64,000 nt of DNA from contig NZ_CP014213.1 in the NCBI RefSeq assembly GCF_003268005.1, positions 2,067,501 through 2,131,500 on the forward strand, in the 5' to 3' direction. Position 1 is the stretch's first letter, and each line of letters opens with the position of its first letter. Below, piece after piece: positions 1-11,900 of the stretch. The notes beneath the pieces are model-generated. The model was not told the origin of the DNA. It did not search any database and worked only from the letters and a program-made list of their open reading frames with translations. Made by a program: the position numbers and the translations under genes. This DNA is from Methanosphaera sp. BMS (GTDB taxonomy: Archaea > Methanobacteriota > Methanobacteria > Methanobacteriales > Methanobacteriaceae).

Positions 1-2285
<2,285 letters not shown>

Positions 2286-2488
2286 TTCACAATTTCATGA
2301 CTTACTTGGTTAATTTGTAAGATACAGGTTTTAGTTTTATAGTATACTACAAAAATCTATTAGTCATATTGTCTATGCATAACATTGAGTTGTGTTGTAA
2401 CTAACTTCTTTTATTCTAGTTAGGTGTATTCAGTATTTGGTTTAATACTAGTTTTTGCTTCTGGATATGCGTTTAAATGATTTTTTTG

Positions 2489-2611
2489 GTACGGCGACCA
2501 TAGCGATAGGGTCACATCTGATCTCGTCTCGATCTCAGTAATAAAGTCTATCTACGTTCTGCTTTGTACTATAGGTGGTAAGTCTATGGGAATTTCAGAA
2601 AGTTGCCGGCC
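2489..2611 (+). rRNA. 5S ribosomal RNA
   Basis: A 5S rRNA lies about 200 bases after the 23S gene, the usual archaeal operon order. The terminal helix is visible: CGGCGAC at 2492-2498 pairs with GTTGCCG at 2602-2608 with one G-U pair. The loop with the conserved CATAGCG and the central GATCTCGTCTCGATCTCAG segment fit an archaeal 5S. The exact ends are uncertain by a few bases. The spacer 2286-2488 holds no tRNA that I can see, only a weak CTAAC/GTTAG hairpin near 2400-2425. Confidence 0.93.
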
Positions 2612-2734
2612 TTTTATATATTCTTAACCTGATAGTTTTTATTATGTGGCTTTTTTTGTGGCAAGTTGGTATTTTTGAGTTTATTATGTAGTTTGACTTT
2701 TTTTTGTAGTAGATTCGTGATTCTTATTTTTACT

Positions 2735-2772
2735 GGAGTTTGGATTTATTCCAATCTCCTTTTTATTATTTA
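2735..2772 (+). terminator. hairpin plus T-run after the rRNA operon
   Basis: GGAG..TGGA at 2735 onward pairs with TCCA..CTCC ending at 2759 around a short loop, followed by TTTTTATTATTT. It lies downstream of the 5S gene and before the next gene. It is a plausible transcription end for the rRNA operon; archaeal termination is mainly driven by the T-run. The rest of 2612-2967 is A+T-rich, with a TATA-like stretch near 2908-2928 that could serve the next gene. Confidence 0.5.
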
Positions 2773-2967
2773 ATTCATTGTCTTAGTTTTTCAATCATGT
2801 CGTTTAAGATTTTTGATTAGTTATATTTTTTGTCATGGCTTATTTATTTTACCAACCATTTAGTTATATTATTATTTTTATTATTTTTAGATATGTTTAT
2901 TAATAATTTAATATATATTATATATTATTGTAATTTTGTTTAGTTATTATGCTAATTATTGTATATT

Positions 2968-3882
2968 ATGAAAATTATTGAAGATAATCATGCTTATGTA
3001 AACAGTCTGCTTGTAGTAATAATCTTAATGCCCATATTTCTAATAATCATATTTACCATTTCATTCTCATTTACATTGGCAAATGACTCGGCTGGTGATC
3101 TTTCTGCTGATATGTTAAAGGATTCAAGCCGTGATGTGGAAAATCAGCTAAATAGAATATCATCTGAGGCTATGCATAACCTGTCAAGGATTTTGCTTGA
3201 AAATAAGCATCCATGTACTAACTCTACCAAAACGTTGAGGGTCATGATACAAGATGCGGTGGATAATCTTACAGGCAAGTATATTCAAAGGGGCATTATG
3301 ATAAACTGCACTATTATAAACATATATCCATCAGATGATCCCTATTGTTTTGATGTTTATTATAGAATAAATTCAACATTTATCAACGATTCATCAAAGA
3401 ACATAGTGAATAAAGAGAAAATAACAGTCAGCATGGTGGACTCGGCTTATCCGGTTTATGATGTATATCCATTGTTTCGGGTAAATGTGGATATTGCTAA
3501 TGACAGCTACGTTTATAGGGTTGATGACGTGGCCTATCATAACGCCACCAGTGGACTTATATTTAAAAGATGTCCATATGAGGATTACACCGGGCATGCT
3601 CACAGTAACCTTACCATGCTTGACTGTTTGAATAATCATTACTATCACTTCAGTCATGATGGATTATGTGTCTTCTGCAGGTTGGAAAATCGGTCCACAT
3701 GTCCACATGCTGGTCTTGAAACATTTATAATACCTACACATAGACTTAATGAGTCGACTTCATCGGTGGATCACGTCTATTTTAACGAGTCAGCGAGTGG
3801 TCATTATAACGGTACTATCAGGGATTTTAACGAGTCGTTTATCTATCTGGATAATGCTCATGGAGGTAAGTATGGCTTTTGA
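2968..3882 (+). CDS. membrane-anchored extracytoplasmic hypothetical protein
   Basis: I do not recognise the family. A 304-residue protein with one hydrophobic helix at about residues 10-40 (LLVVIILMPIFLIIIFTISF), followed by a hydrophilic domain rich in Asn, Ser, Asp and Cys with many N-x-S/T sequons. This topology, a short charged head, a long N-terminal helix and an exported body, resembles pseudopilins and class III signal-peptide proteins. Start chosen at ATG 2968; an in-frame TTG at 2959 would add three residues. No ribosome binding site is visible, so the message may be leaderless from the TATA-like stretch near 2908-2928. The 3' end overlaps the next gene by 11 bases, which suggests one operon and a shared complex. 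Confidence 0.7.
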   Translation: MKIIEDNHAYVNSLLVVIILMPIFLIIIFTISFSFTLANDSAGDLSADMLKDSSRDVENQLNRISSEAMHNLSRILLENKHPCTNSTKTLRVMIQDAVDNLTGKYIQRGIMINCTIINIYPSDDPYCFDVYYRINSTFINDSSKNIVNKEKITVSMVDSAYPVYDVYPLFRVNVDIANDSYVYRVDDVAYHNATSGLIFKRCPYEDYTGHAHSNLTMLDCLNNHYYHFSHDGLCVFCRLENRSTCPHAGLETFIIPTHRLNESTSSVDHVYFNESASGHYNGTIRDFNESFIYLDNAHGGKYGF

Positions 3883-4726
3883 TAGTGATGGTCAACTGCT
3901 TAGTTTGGACTTGTTGCTGTACTTGGTGGCATTGTCCATTGTAATGTTTTTATCGCTTTATATTTATTTGTCATTTGATGCTTCAGGCAGTGATATGATA
4001 ATTACCGGTTTAAATGACAAGCACATGGACAGCCTGGAGGATGCATTATTTAAGACTCCGGGTATGCCCGATAATTGGCATCTGCTGGATGATGCTCATG
4101 TATCTATGGTGGGCTTATGTGTGGATAATGATTCGTATCTTGTATCATATGATAAGCTTCTTAAGTTAAGGGATAATCCAGGCCTTATTTACACGGTCTT
4201 TCCATCCGAGTATAGATGCAACGTAATGTTGGAGCCACGCGACAATCCGACAAATCGAATAAATATCATCCGGTCATATAGCTATGGCGGTAATGAAAAT
4301 GTACTGACCCGTCGTATACCAATAATAATTGATTATGGATATAATATTTCATCATTTGATTCTGATAATGATAATTATAATTGTCCATATAATCATTTAA
4401 ATGATGATGGTAATTGGAGGTGCAAATCCTTTAATATTTCCCGTTCAAGCCTTGTGGCAAACAGGTATTACATATTATCAGATAATGCCAATGTCATACT
4501 TTCAAATACGTATGGCCAAAACATGAGCTTAAATATAAAAGATAGCACGGACATAACAGATAAGTTGAATACGTTAATTACCGATGATGAAGACACCATT
4601 TATATTCACGTACGCTCCGATAATCATGATAGTTACATGGTATGTGATAAGAATAACAGGCCCGAACACTTGGATAGTGTCATCAACCCCGAAGAATACA
4701 TGGCAATAATAGAAATATCCACATAA
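3872..4726 (+). CDS. second membrane-anchored pseudopilin-like hypothetical protein
   Basis: I do not recognise the family. The start is ATG 3872, placed by a strong GGAGGT at 3862-3867 inside the end of the preceding gene; the open frame itself extends further upstream. The product has 284 residues and begins with DGQLLSLDLLLYLVALSIVMF. This resembles, but does not exactly fit, the euryarchaeal prepilin pattern Q-x-S-x-E before a hydrophobic helix (one extra residue, Asp for Glu). The rest is an exported hydrophilic domain rich in Asp, Asn and Tyr. Translational overlap with the upstream gene argues that the two proteins act together at the cell surface. Confidence 0.7.
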   Translation: MAFDSDGQLLSLDLLLYLVALSIVMFLSLYIYLSFDASGSDMIITGLNDKHMDSLEDALFKTPGMPDNWHLLDDAHVSMVGLCVDNDSYLVSYDKLLKLRDNPGLIYTVFPSEYRCNVMLEPRDNPTNRINIIRSYSYGGNENVLTRRIPIIIDYGYNISSFDSDNDNYNCPYNHLNDDGNWRCKSFNISRSSLVANRYYILSDNANVILSNTYGQNMSLNIKDSTDITDKLNTLITDDEDTIYIHVRSDNHDSYMVCDKNNRPEHLDSVINPEEYMAIIEIST

Positions 4727-4812
4727 TAAACAATCAAATCAATAATATTATAAAAAATTATATACTCCACCAAAAAAATAAATAACTATACAGATAAGAC
4801 AATGGTGTAACG

Positions 4813-5493
4813 ATGGAAAATAAAGAAGTAAAAACAGCCTTCAACAACGCGGCAGATAATTACGATACAAACAGAAAAGAAATAATACCCCATATGGACG
4901 TGTATTACCAGACAGCCGTAGAGCTAACAAAAATATTCAACAATCCAAGCATACTGGATTTAGGGGCAGGAACCGGAATACTCACGGAATTATTACATCA
5001 AATACATCCACGAAGCAGAATAACCCTCGTTGACATGTCAGCCAATATGCTGGATAAGGCCAAAAACAAATTCAACAACATCGATAATTTCACATACATA
5101 GAAGACAACTACCTGACGATGGACTTTAAGGAAAACTATGATATCATCATATCCTCACTATCAATACACCACTTAAACGACAAGGAAAAATACACACTAT
5201 ACAGGAAGATATATCAACACTTAAACAATCAGGGAGTATTCATAAACGCCGATGAAGTCATAGCACCAACAGACACGCTTGAAAAGTTATATGTTGAAAA
5301 AGAAACAACCCACCTGTTAAAGCAGGATTTAACCAATGATGAAAAAGAGGAAATACTCTACAGAAGAACCCTTGACACGCCATCAACTCTCAAAGATAAT
5401 CTCACATGGCTGGATGATATCGGCTATGAAAATGTGGATGTAATCTACAAATACTACAGATACTTCGTATTATACGGTCAAAAAATAGAATAA
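4813..5493 (+). CDS. class I SAM-dependent methyltransferase
   Basis: A 226-residue cytoplasmic methyltransferase. The SAM-binding motif I is LDLGAGTGILTE at about residues 48-59, followed by an acidic strand end (LVDMSANML) and SSLSIHHL as motif IV/post-II, the pattern of the Methyltransf_11/25 group used on small molecules. The substrate cannot be read from sequence. It begins with a plain ATG after GTGTAACG and stands alone between the pseudopilin-like pair and a membrane protein gene 50 bases downstream, with which it could be co-transcribed. Its coding strand is richer in A and C at third positions than the two genes before it, a hint of different origin or expression level. Confidence 0.85.
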   Translation: MENKEVKTAFNNAADNYDTNRKEIIPHMDVYYQTAVELTKIFNNPSILDLGAGTGILTELLHQIHPRSRITLVDMSANMLDKAKNKFNNIDNFTYIEDNYLTMDFKENYDIIISSLSIHHLNDKEKYTLYRKIYQHLNNQGVFINADEVIAPTDTLEKLYVEKETTHLLKQDLTNDEKEEILYRRTLDTPSTLKDNLTWLDDIGYENVDVIYKYYRYFVLYGQKIE

Positions 5494-5545
5494 CAACCCT
5501 CCCTTTTTTCAATTTTTTTGTAAATGCCCTTTATTGGATGATAAC

Positions 5546-6211
5546 ATGACAGATAATACTATATTTTCAAGGATAAAATCAGGTATACTCTACAACTATC
5601 TTGTATTGGTGGTAGGCTTATTTATCATGTCCTTCGGCGTAGCCCTATCGGTAATCAGTGACCTTGGAACAACACCAATATCCTGCATACCCAACGTGTT
5701 AAAGTATGCCGTTCCATTATCACTTGGAACGATAACGATTATATTCAACTTCATACTGATAGTAATACAATACGTTATTCTAAGGGGTGACTTTGACCAT
5801 AAGCAATGGCTGCAGATAATAATAACGATAATCTTCGGCTACTTCATAGACTTTAGTCTGTACATATTAAATCCGATCATCGCTCCGAAGACATACCTAT
5901 CCCAATGGATAATCTGTATGATAAGTACCTTTATCATAGCCTTCGGAGTATACCTTGAGGTAAAATCCGACGCCATAGTACTTCCGGGAGAGGGAGTTAT
6001 ACTTGCGGTAAGATACAAGACAAAAAGGGACTTTGGAAAGATAAAATCAATCTTCGATTCATCCAATGTAATAATCGGGGCAATACTATCCATATTATTA
6101 TACTCTTCCTTTAGGGGGATAGGATTAGGAACGATATATGCAGGAATTGTTGTTGGTTATATTGTAAGGGGATATTCATTGTTTATTGACAGGTGTATTC
6201 TTAAAAAATAG
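5546..6211 (+). CDS. YczE/YitT-like multi-spanning membrane protein
   Basis: A 221-residue integral membrane protein with about six hydrophobic segments. The sequence FGVALSVISDLGTTPISCIP near residues 30-50 and the later GVYLEVKSDAIVLPGEG resemble the internal repeat of the YczE family (a relative of YitT/DUF161), whose function is unclear; some members are linked to export or peptide production. Start set at ATG 5546; an in-frame TTG at 5534 would add four residues. The preceding methyltransferase ends 50 bases upstream on the same strand. The function is not assigned; family membership is judged by eye. Confidence 0.7.
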   Translation: MTDNTIFSRIKSGILYNYLVLVVGLFIMSFGVALSVISDLGTTPISCIPNVLKYAVPLSLGTITIIFNFILIVIQYVILRGDFDHKQWLQIIITIIFGYFIDFSLYILNPIIAPKTYLSQWIICMISTFIIAFGVYLEVKSDAIVLPGEGVILAVRYKTKRDFGKIKSIFDSSNVIIGAILSILLYSSFRGIGLGTIYAGIVVGYIVRGYSLFIDRCILKK

Positions 6212-6739
6212 TCATGATATTGCCTTTAAAAATGGCTAAGATGCATCTGTGAGTTCATAGTCACTGGATATGAATACTGCTGTTATTGTTGTTGTCTTTA
6301 GATTTCATCTCATCTACAGGGATATTCAAAGCTTAGTGTAAATCATGTTATGGATTTATATTTTCAATGATTTATCATATTCTTGAAATCATTAACTTCA
6401 TTGAAGATCCCACATATAAAGCCTAGACTATTTCAGTAGATGTATTATTGTTTCTTATGTTCTTGATTGACAGTCTCGTTGAAATGGTGTCGTTGTATTT
6501 AAATCGGATAAAAAATTACTATTTTCTTTCATGCCCTAGGCATTTAATCAGCATATCTTCATTAGCAATGATAATGTCTTTTCCATGTTTACCAAAAAAT
6601 TAAATATAATAAGGCTTTAAAAAAGAGTATTTTAAAAATTAAAGACAAAGAAAAATCACTAATAAAAAAAAATGTAGGATAAAAGGTTTTATAATAAATA
6701 AAACGTTTCTCCTATTATATTTAAACAATAAATGTATGT
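6212..6739. other. intergenic region with probable gene debris
   Basis: About 530 bases without an intact gene. On the minus strand a short frame near 6530-6600 reads FFGKHGKDIIIANEDMLIKC and then stops, and another reads NIPVDEMKSKDNNNNSSIH near 6270-6320. They look like protein tails but have no starts. With the broken genes that follow, this is best seen as a decaying stretch. Confidence 0.4.
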
Positions 6740-7078
6740 TTATGCTGTTACGGTCAGGGTTTTGGTATCTTCCGGGCGTTCATAGTATGGTGAGATAAAT
6801 ACTGCTGTGATGTTGTATGTACATGTAGCGTATTCTTCTGGTATTGTGTATTCTATGCTTCCAGTTTCGTTTATTCCTTTATCATAGATTACTTTACCGT
6901 TGGCGTCTTTTACTGTTTTTCCGTTTATTTTGAATACTATTTTACCGGTTTTTACGGTTGTGTCGGTGTTTATTGTTGCTTTGAGTGTGATTGTAGCTCC
7001 GGCTTGAGTGGTTATGTCTTCTGTTGTGATTGTTGGCTTTGATGCTGTTATTGTGATTTCTGTTTTTTCTCTTGACAT
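6740..7078 (-). pseudogene. orphan C-terminal Ig-like module of an adhesin-like protein
   Basis: The 112-residue frame is a single Ig-like module with the signature GKIVFKINGKTVKDANGKV and a terminal strand KTLTVTA. Closely similar modules end the 2315-residue adhesin at 8912-15859 and the surface protein at 34702-39591 (which ends with RVEDTKTLTV). There is no signal peptide, no ribosome binding site and no upstream domain, so this is a left-over 3' end of a third adhesin gene rather than a working cytoplasmic protein. It could still act as donor DNA for recombination with the other two copies. Confidence 0.75.
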
Positions 7079-7219
7079 TTTTTCAAGGTCTGTTGATTAT
7101 GAGTATATGGCTTGTATTGTAGTGTTTTTATTCTATTATTTTGGTGTTTCATGGTTTTTTTTATTTAATGAAATCTCCAATATTTATATAATTATTCAAT
7201 TTAAAATTAACTTACTGAA

Positions 7220-7499
7220 TTATATTAATTTTTTTAGATATATTTTAAGTTCTGGAAGTTCTGTTTTCATAGTTTCCCAGACAAGGTGGTTCAATTACAC
7301 TTTCGTAGTCATGTGCATGGATATTTCTCATAGCTTTTAAACTATTCCATGCAATATCAGGGTGTTGACTCTTAAATTCATCAGATAATCTGCCAATATA
7401 TTCTCCAATTTGAATAATATTAAATGCACAAGCTCGTTGATAATGAGTATTAGATAAATATTCACCAAAATCATCCCCAAAATATTCTATATCATTGAC
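7220..7499 (-). pseudogene. broken HepT-type RNase toxin gene
   Basis: Reading the minus strand from 7499 gives a HepT/DUF86-like body: VNDIEYFGDDFGEYLSNTHY, then RACAFNIIQIGEYIGRLS, then DIAWNSLKAMRNIHAHDYES. The segment RNIHAHDY fits the R-x4-H-x-Y active-site motif of HepT RNases of MntA/HepT toxin-antitoxin pairs. After VIEPP the frame shifts; the second frame restores the expected tail VWETMKTELPELKIYLKKLI and a stop at 7220-7222. The first 20 or so residues are missing, because the reading abuts a transposase remnant at about 7500. No MntA nucleotidyltransferase partner is present next to it. The gene is dead through truncation and frameshift. Confidence 0.75.
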
Positions 7500-8577
7500 C
7501 CACAGGCTTATGTTGATATAAATGAGGATTTATTAAAAAGAATATATGGGGAACCAGAATTAAAAACCTATAAAGGCTATTATTTGACTGTACATGATGG
7601 TTCAATATTTGATTTACCTAATTATCCTACTATACGAGAAGATTTTGGCATTGAAGAAAATATTAATCATTCTAAACATACCCTACAGCCAGAGTATCCA
7701 CAATGGTTGATGTATTAAACGAATTTATTCTAAGTTCAACCATTACCAGCAGAAAGTCCAGTGAAAGTAATCTTGCCATAGACCATTTAGAAGATGTTAA
7801 AAACAGGATTGACCTTCATAAAACAATATCTATCTGTGATAGAGGTTATGTTTCTAAAAAATTAATGTTAAAAATTATGCAACTAAAGTCATATTTTGTA
7901 ATAAGACTAAAAAAAGACACATTCATAGATCAAAGATATAAACTAACACAAGATGATGAAAATAATTGAAGTACCACTTACTAAATCATTCATAAAAACA
8001 ATACCTGATGAAAAATTAAGAAAATTCGCAAAAAAAGAACAAAAACTCAAACTAAGAATAATAAACATAGAATTGCCAACATGAGAAATAGAAACACTTG
8101 CAACCAACTTATTTGATAAATCAATGACAATAGATGATTTTAAAGAAATATACAACAAAAGATGGACAATAGAAACCAATTACGACAAACTAAAAAACAA
8201 ATTAGAAACAGAAAACTTCTCTGGTCGAAGAAAAATAATCATAGAACAAGACTTCTACTTTAGACGTATATGTATTTAACATAGCAACAGTAATCAAACA
8301 CGACGTAAATGAAATAATAACACGACAACCACGAAAAAACAACAAACACAGATACAAAGAATACTCGGCAAACTTCAATATAGCAGTAGGACTAGTAAAA
8401 AAAGAATTACTCAATCTTTTATCCCCTGATGAAGAAAAACAACAACAAGCAATATCCAAAATATTCAAAATACTGCAGAAAAACTTAATATATGTAAAAG
8501 AAGAAACAGAAACAACAACTCGCGAACCGACCGATTACGGACACAAATTTCACGACAACAACAGAAGATCATTCTAA
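7500..8577 (+). pseudogene. decayed IS4-type DDE transposase
   Basis: Pieces in several frames together spell one transposase. They are PQAYVDINEDLLKRIYGEPE and YYLTVHDGSIFDLPNYPTI (first D) from 7500, then ISICDRGYVSKKLMLKIM (second D, DRG-type) around 7830-7880, then EIYNKRWTIETNYDKLKNK (the Y-x2-R-x3-E-x6-K motif of IS4-like enzymes) near 8150-8205, and a tail to the stop at 8577. At least three frameshifts and an in-frame TGA near 8081 break it. The 5' part of the gene is absent. I could not find terminal inverted repeats. It lies exactly against the truncated HepT gene, suggesting that its insertion or a later deletion destroyed that locus. Confidence 0.8.
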
Positions 8578-8911
8578 AAAAAATATACACGATACAAAAA
8601 AATGTCACACAAAAAATACCTTAACTTGACAGCATTGAAATTTTAAAGAATTTTAATAGATTTTTTTTCATTATTTTTTATTTTAATTGGATAATTCGAT
8701 GATTTTCCGTATATATATTATTTTTTTGGTTAATAAAGAAAAATTCGAGTGATGGAAGGAGTATTGGTGGAATAGAAGATAATCATAGGAAGGTTATGTA
8801 ATATGAGGGCTGATTATTATAAAAAAACAGTATCCGTTAGATCTGCTTAAGAAATAGGGGTATATTAGTAAAAAAAGTTAAAAGGAGTTAAAAAAGTAAT
8901 TTTAACTCAAT
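8578..8911. other. intergenic, no gene seen
   Basis: About 330 bases of A+T-rich DNA between the transposase remnant and the end of the large adhesin gene. A segment around 8735-8820 is less A+T-rich and could be the end of the IS or other debris. No open frame with a start signal is visible. Confidence 0.4.
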
Positions 8912-11900
8912 TTAATTTGTAATTTTTATTTCATTGGTTGCCTCTAGGCGGTCATACTCATCAGCAAGTAGTACTGCGGTTAAATTGTATATTTTAGCCT
9001 TCATATTCTCTGGTATGGTGTATTCGATAGTGGCGACATTGTTGACGATTCTGGCATAGATTACTTTGCCGTTATCATCTTTTAATGTTTTACCATTGAT
9101 TTTAAATACAACTTTACCGTTGTTTACAACTTTGTTATCATTAATTGTAGCGGTAAATGTAGCAGTTGAACCTACTTGAACTTCTTCCGGGCTGGTCAAT
9201 GTAAGTGAAGCCCCTTTAGTATTGACTGTCGTGGTAATTGTAGTATTGGCTCCAGGGATTTTACTGTTACCGGAGTATGTTGCAGTTATGTTAATTTCTG
9301 CTCCTGCAAGTTCATCAGGTACCGTGTATTCTATTGTGGCAGTACCGTTAACTACTTTTGCATATAGTACTTTACCGTTAGCATCTTTTAATGTTTTACC
9401 ATTGATTTTAAATACTACCTTACCAACACTTATGTTGTTTCCTGCTTCATCAAATACTCTGGCTGTCAGGTTGACAGTTTGACCGGCTATAAGTTCAACA
9501 TCATCTATTTCTATGACGGTATTTGCTTTTCTGACAGTCAATGTAGCAGTTGTTTCACTATCTGTAATGTATTCAGAACCACTGGTGTAAGTGGCAGTTA
9601 CTTGTGTTGTTAACTCTTTGGTATATAATACATCAATGCTTGCAACACCATTTTCTACATTGGCTTGACCTAATATGTTACCTTCACCGTCAATAAATTC
9701 AACAATACCTGTGTCGATGTCATTTCCATCAATATCCGTTACGGTTGCACTAATGGTACATGTATTGTTTACAAATGCGGTAAGCTCATCCAACGTTACA
9801 ACTGATTCCTGATAGTTTCCTTTGACTTCTATTATTACAAAGTATTCATCAGGTGTTTCTAATGCTGATTGGTTAATGTAAATACTTGGCAGGTACATGT
9901 CATTTTCAAGGTATTCTACCATGATTTTAATCTGTCCTTCAGCATTTGCCGGTACGTTGATTATTGCTGTTTCACCATCTAATTCAACAGTTAACAGTAG
10001 GTTTTCATCAGCATCTTTAACTGTTATGGTACCATGTGTTAAAGGATTATCCAATTCATCATATACATTAACGGCTATTGTTACATTGCCAAGGGTTGTA
10101 TTTAGGATGTTTACATCTAATGATGTTGCTATTTTATTTATGTAGCTTGTCAATTCACTTTGTGCTTCTAGATAATCATCATCTTCAGCACTTGTTATGT
10201 TTACCTGGATTGTACCAAGTACACTGGCATTGAAGCTTGCAGTAAATACTCCATCAGAATCTGTCGTTGCGGTTATTGTTTTTGATGAACCGTCATAGTA
10301 TGCAATTGTAATGTCAACATTTTTACCTTCAACAGGTGTTTGTTCATCTTCAACAGATAAGATACCGCTTACAACTATTTCTTCACCGATGGCATATTCA
10401 TCTAAGATTAAACAGTCCATCACGACATTCTTTTTAACTTTAACTATTTCAACAGCAGAACTGTCACTTGAAGAGCGATAATCATAATCACCTTCAAAGA
10501 TTAGTTCCACAATCGCATTACCGGTTATGCCGGTGGTGTCGAATTGGTATGATATCATTCCTTCATTGTCTGTTGTGACTGTGGTTTCTAGTGTAATCAC
10601 ATCATCGATTGTTATTTTCAGGATGACAGGAACACCAGCTAGTGCGTATTCGTCAACTTCATCACTGTATAATAGAATTCCATCAATTTGCATAATATCA
10701 CCGGAGTTGACAGTACTTTCGACATCAACGGTAAGCAAGGTCTCAAATGTCTCATGTGTAATTTCAGTTTCTGCTTCGGTTGTTGATTCAAGGTAAAGGT
10801 CGCTTTCTTCAATTGAAGCCAGGATATGTACATTACCAACAACAAGTTTGTCCTTGGATACTGTTATGATAAATGATCCCTCATTATCAGTTACAGGAGT
10901 ATATGTTTCTACACTATCATCATCAAATGTAACTGTAATGTAGACTACTGTATCGATAACAGGTAGTTCATTATCATCTGCAGTGTATGCTATACCGGAT
11001 AAAATCATATCATCATTATCCGGGTATGATTCATCACATTCAAGGAGTATTGTTACCTCTTTTCTTGCAGGTTTTATAAGCACTTCCTGGTTATCGGAAC
11101 TTGCCATATAATCCTCATTTCCTTCAAAGATTAACTCTACAAGTGCATTTCCGTCTATTCCTGTGGTGTCGAATTGGTATGATATCATTCCTTCATTGTC
11201 TGTTGTGACTGTGGTTTCCAGTGTTATCACGTCATCGATTGTTATTTTCAGGATGACTGGTGCGTTTGCTAGTGCGTATTCGTTGTCTTCGTTATCTGTG
11301 TATATTATCATTCCGTCTATTTCTAGTGTGTCTCCGGAGTATATGGTGCTTTCTGTGTCGACTGTCATGCTTGTTTCCAATGGTGTTTTGACGATTTCTG
11401 TTGTTGTAGTGTCTGATGCATCATTATATTGTTCATTGTCGCTTATGCTTGCTGTTATGCTTGCTTGTCCTATAACGTTTGCTGGTAATGTTGCCGTGAA
11501 GTATCCTTCTTCGTCTGTTGGCGTACTTTCTACTGTTAGGCTTGTACCATCGCTGTATGTGATTGTCACAGTTATTGTTTGACCAACTACTGGTGTATCA
11601 TCATCGTTTAATGATAGTATACCGTATACTTCTATCTCATCGCCCTCTGTATATTCATCATCGATTTCAACCATAATCATCACATCCTTCTTGGATGGCA
11701 GGATTTCTACAATATCACTGGCACTGCTTTCAAGGTAGTCATAATTGCCATCAAATATTATTTCCACATTTGCAATACCTTCAAAGCCTGTCGTGTCAAA
11801 GGTGCATGTTATAGTACCATCCTGATTGGTTGTAATAATTTCTTCACTTACTATTTCATCGTCAATGCTTATTCTTACAGTAACCGGAACATTGGCTATG

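Noticed and set aside
3749-3871. Upstream extension of the second pseudopilin-like gene to 3749
   Set aside because: GGAGGT and ATG 3872 with the prepilin-like N-terminus decide for the later start.
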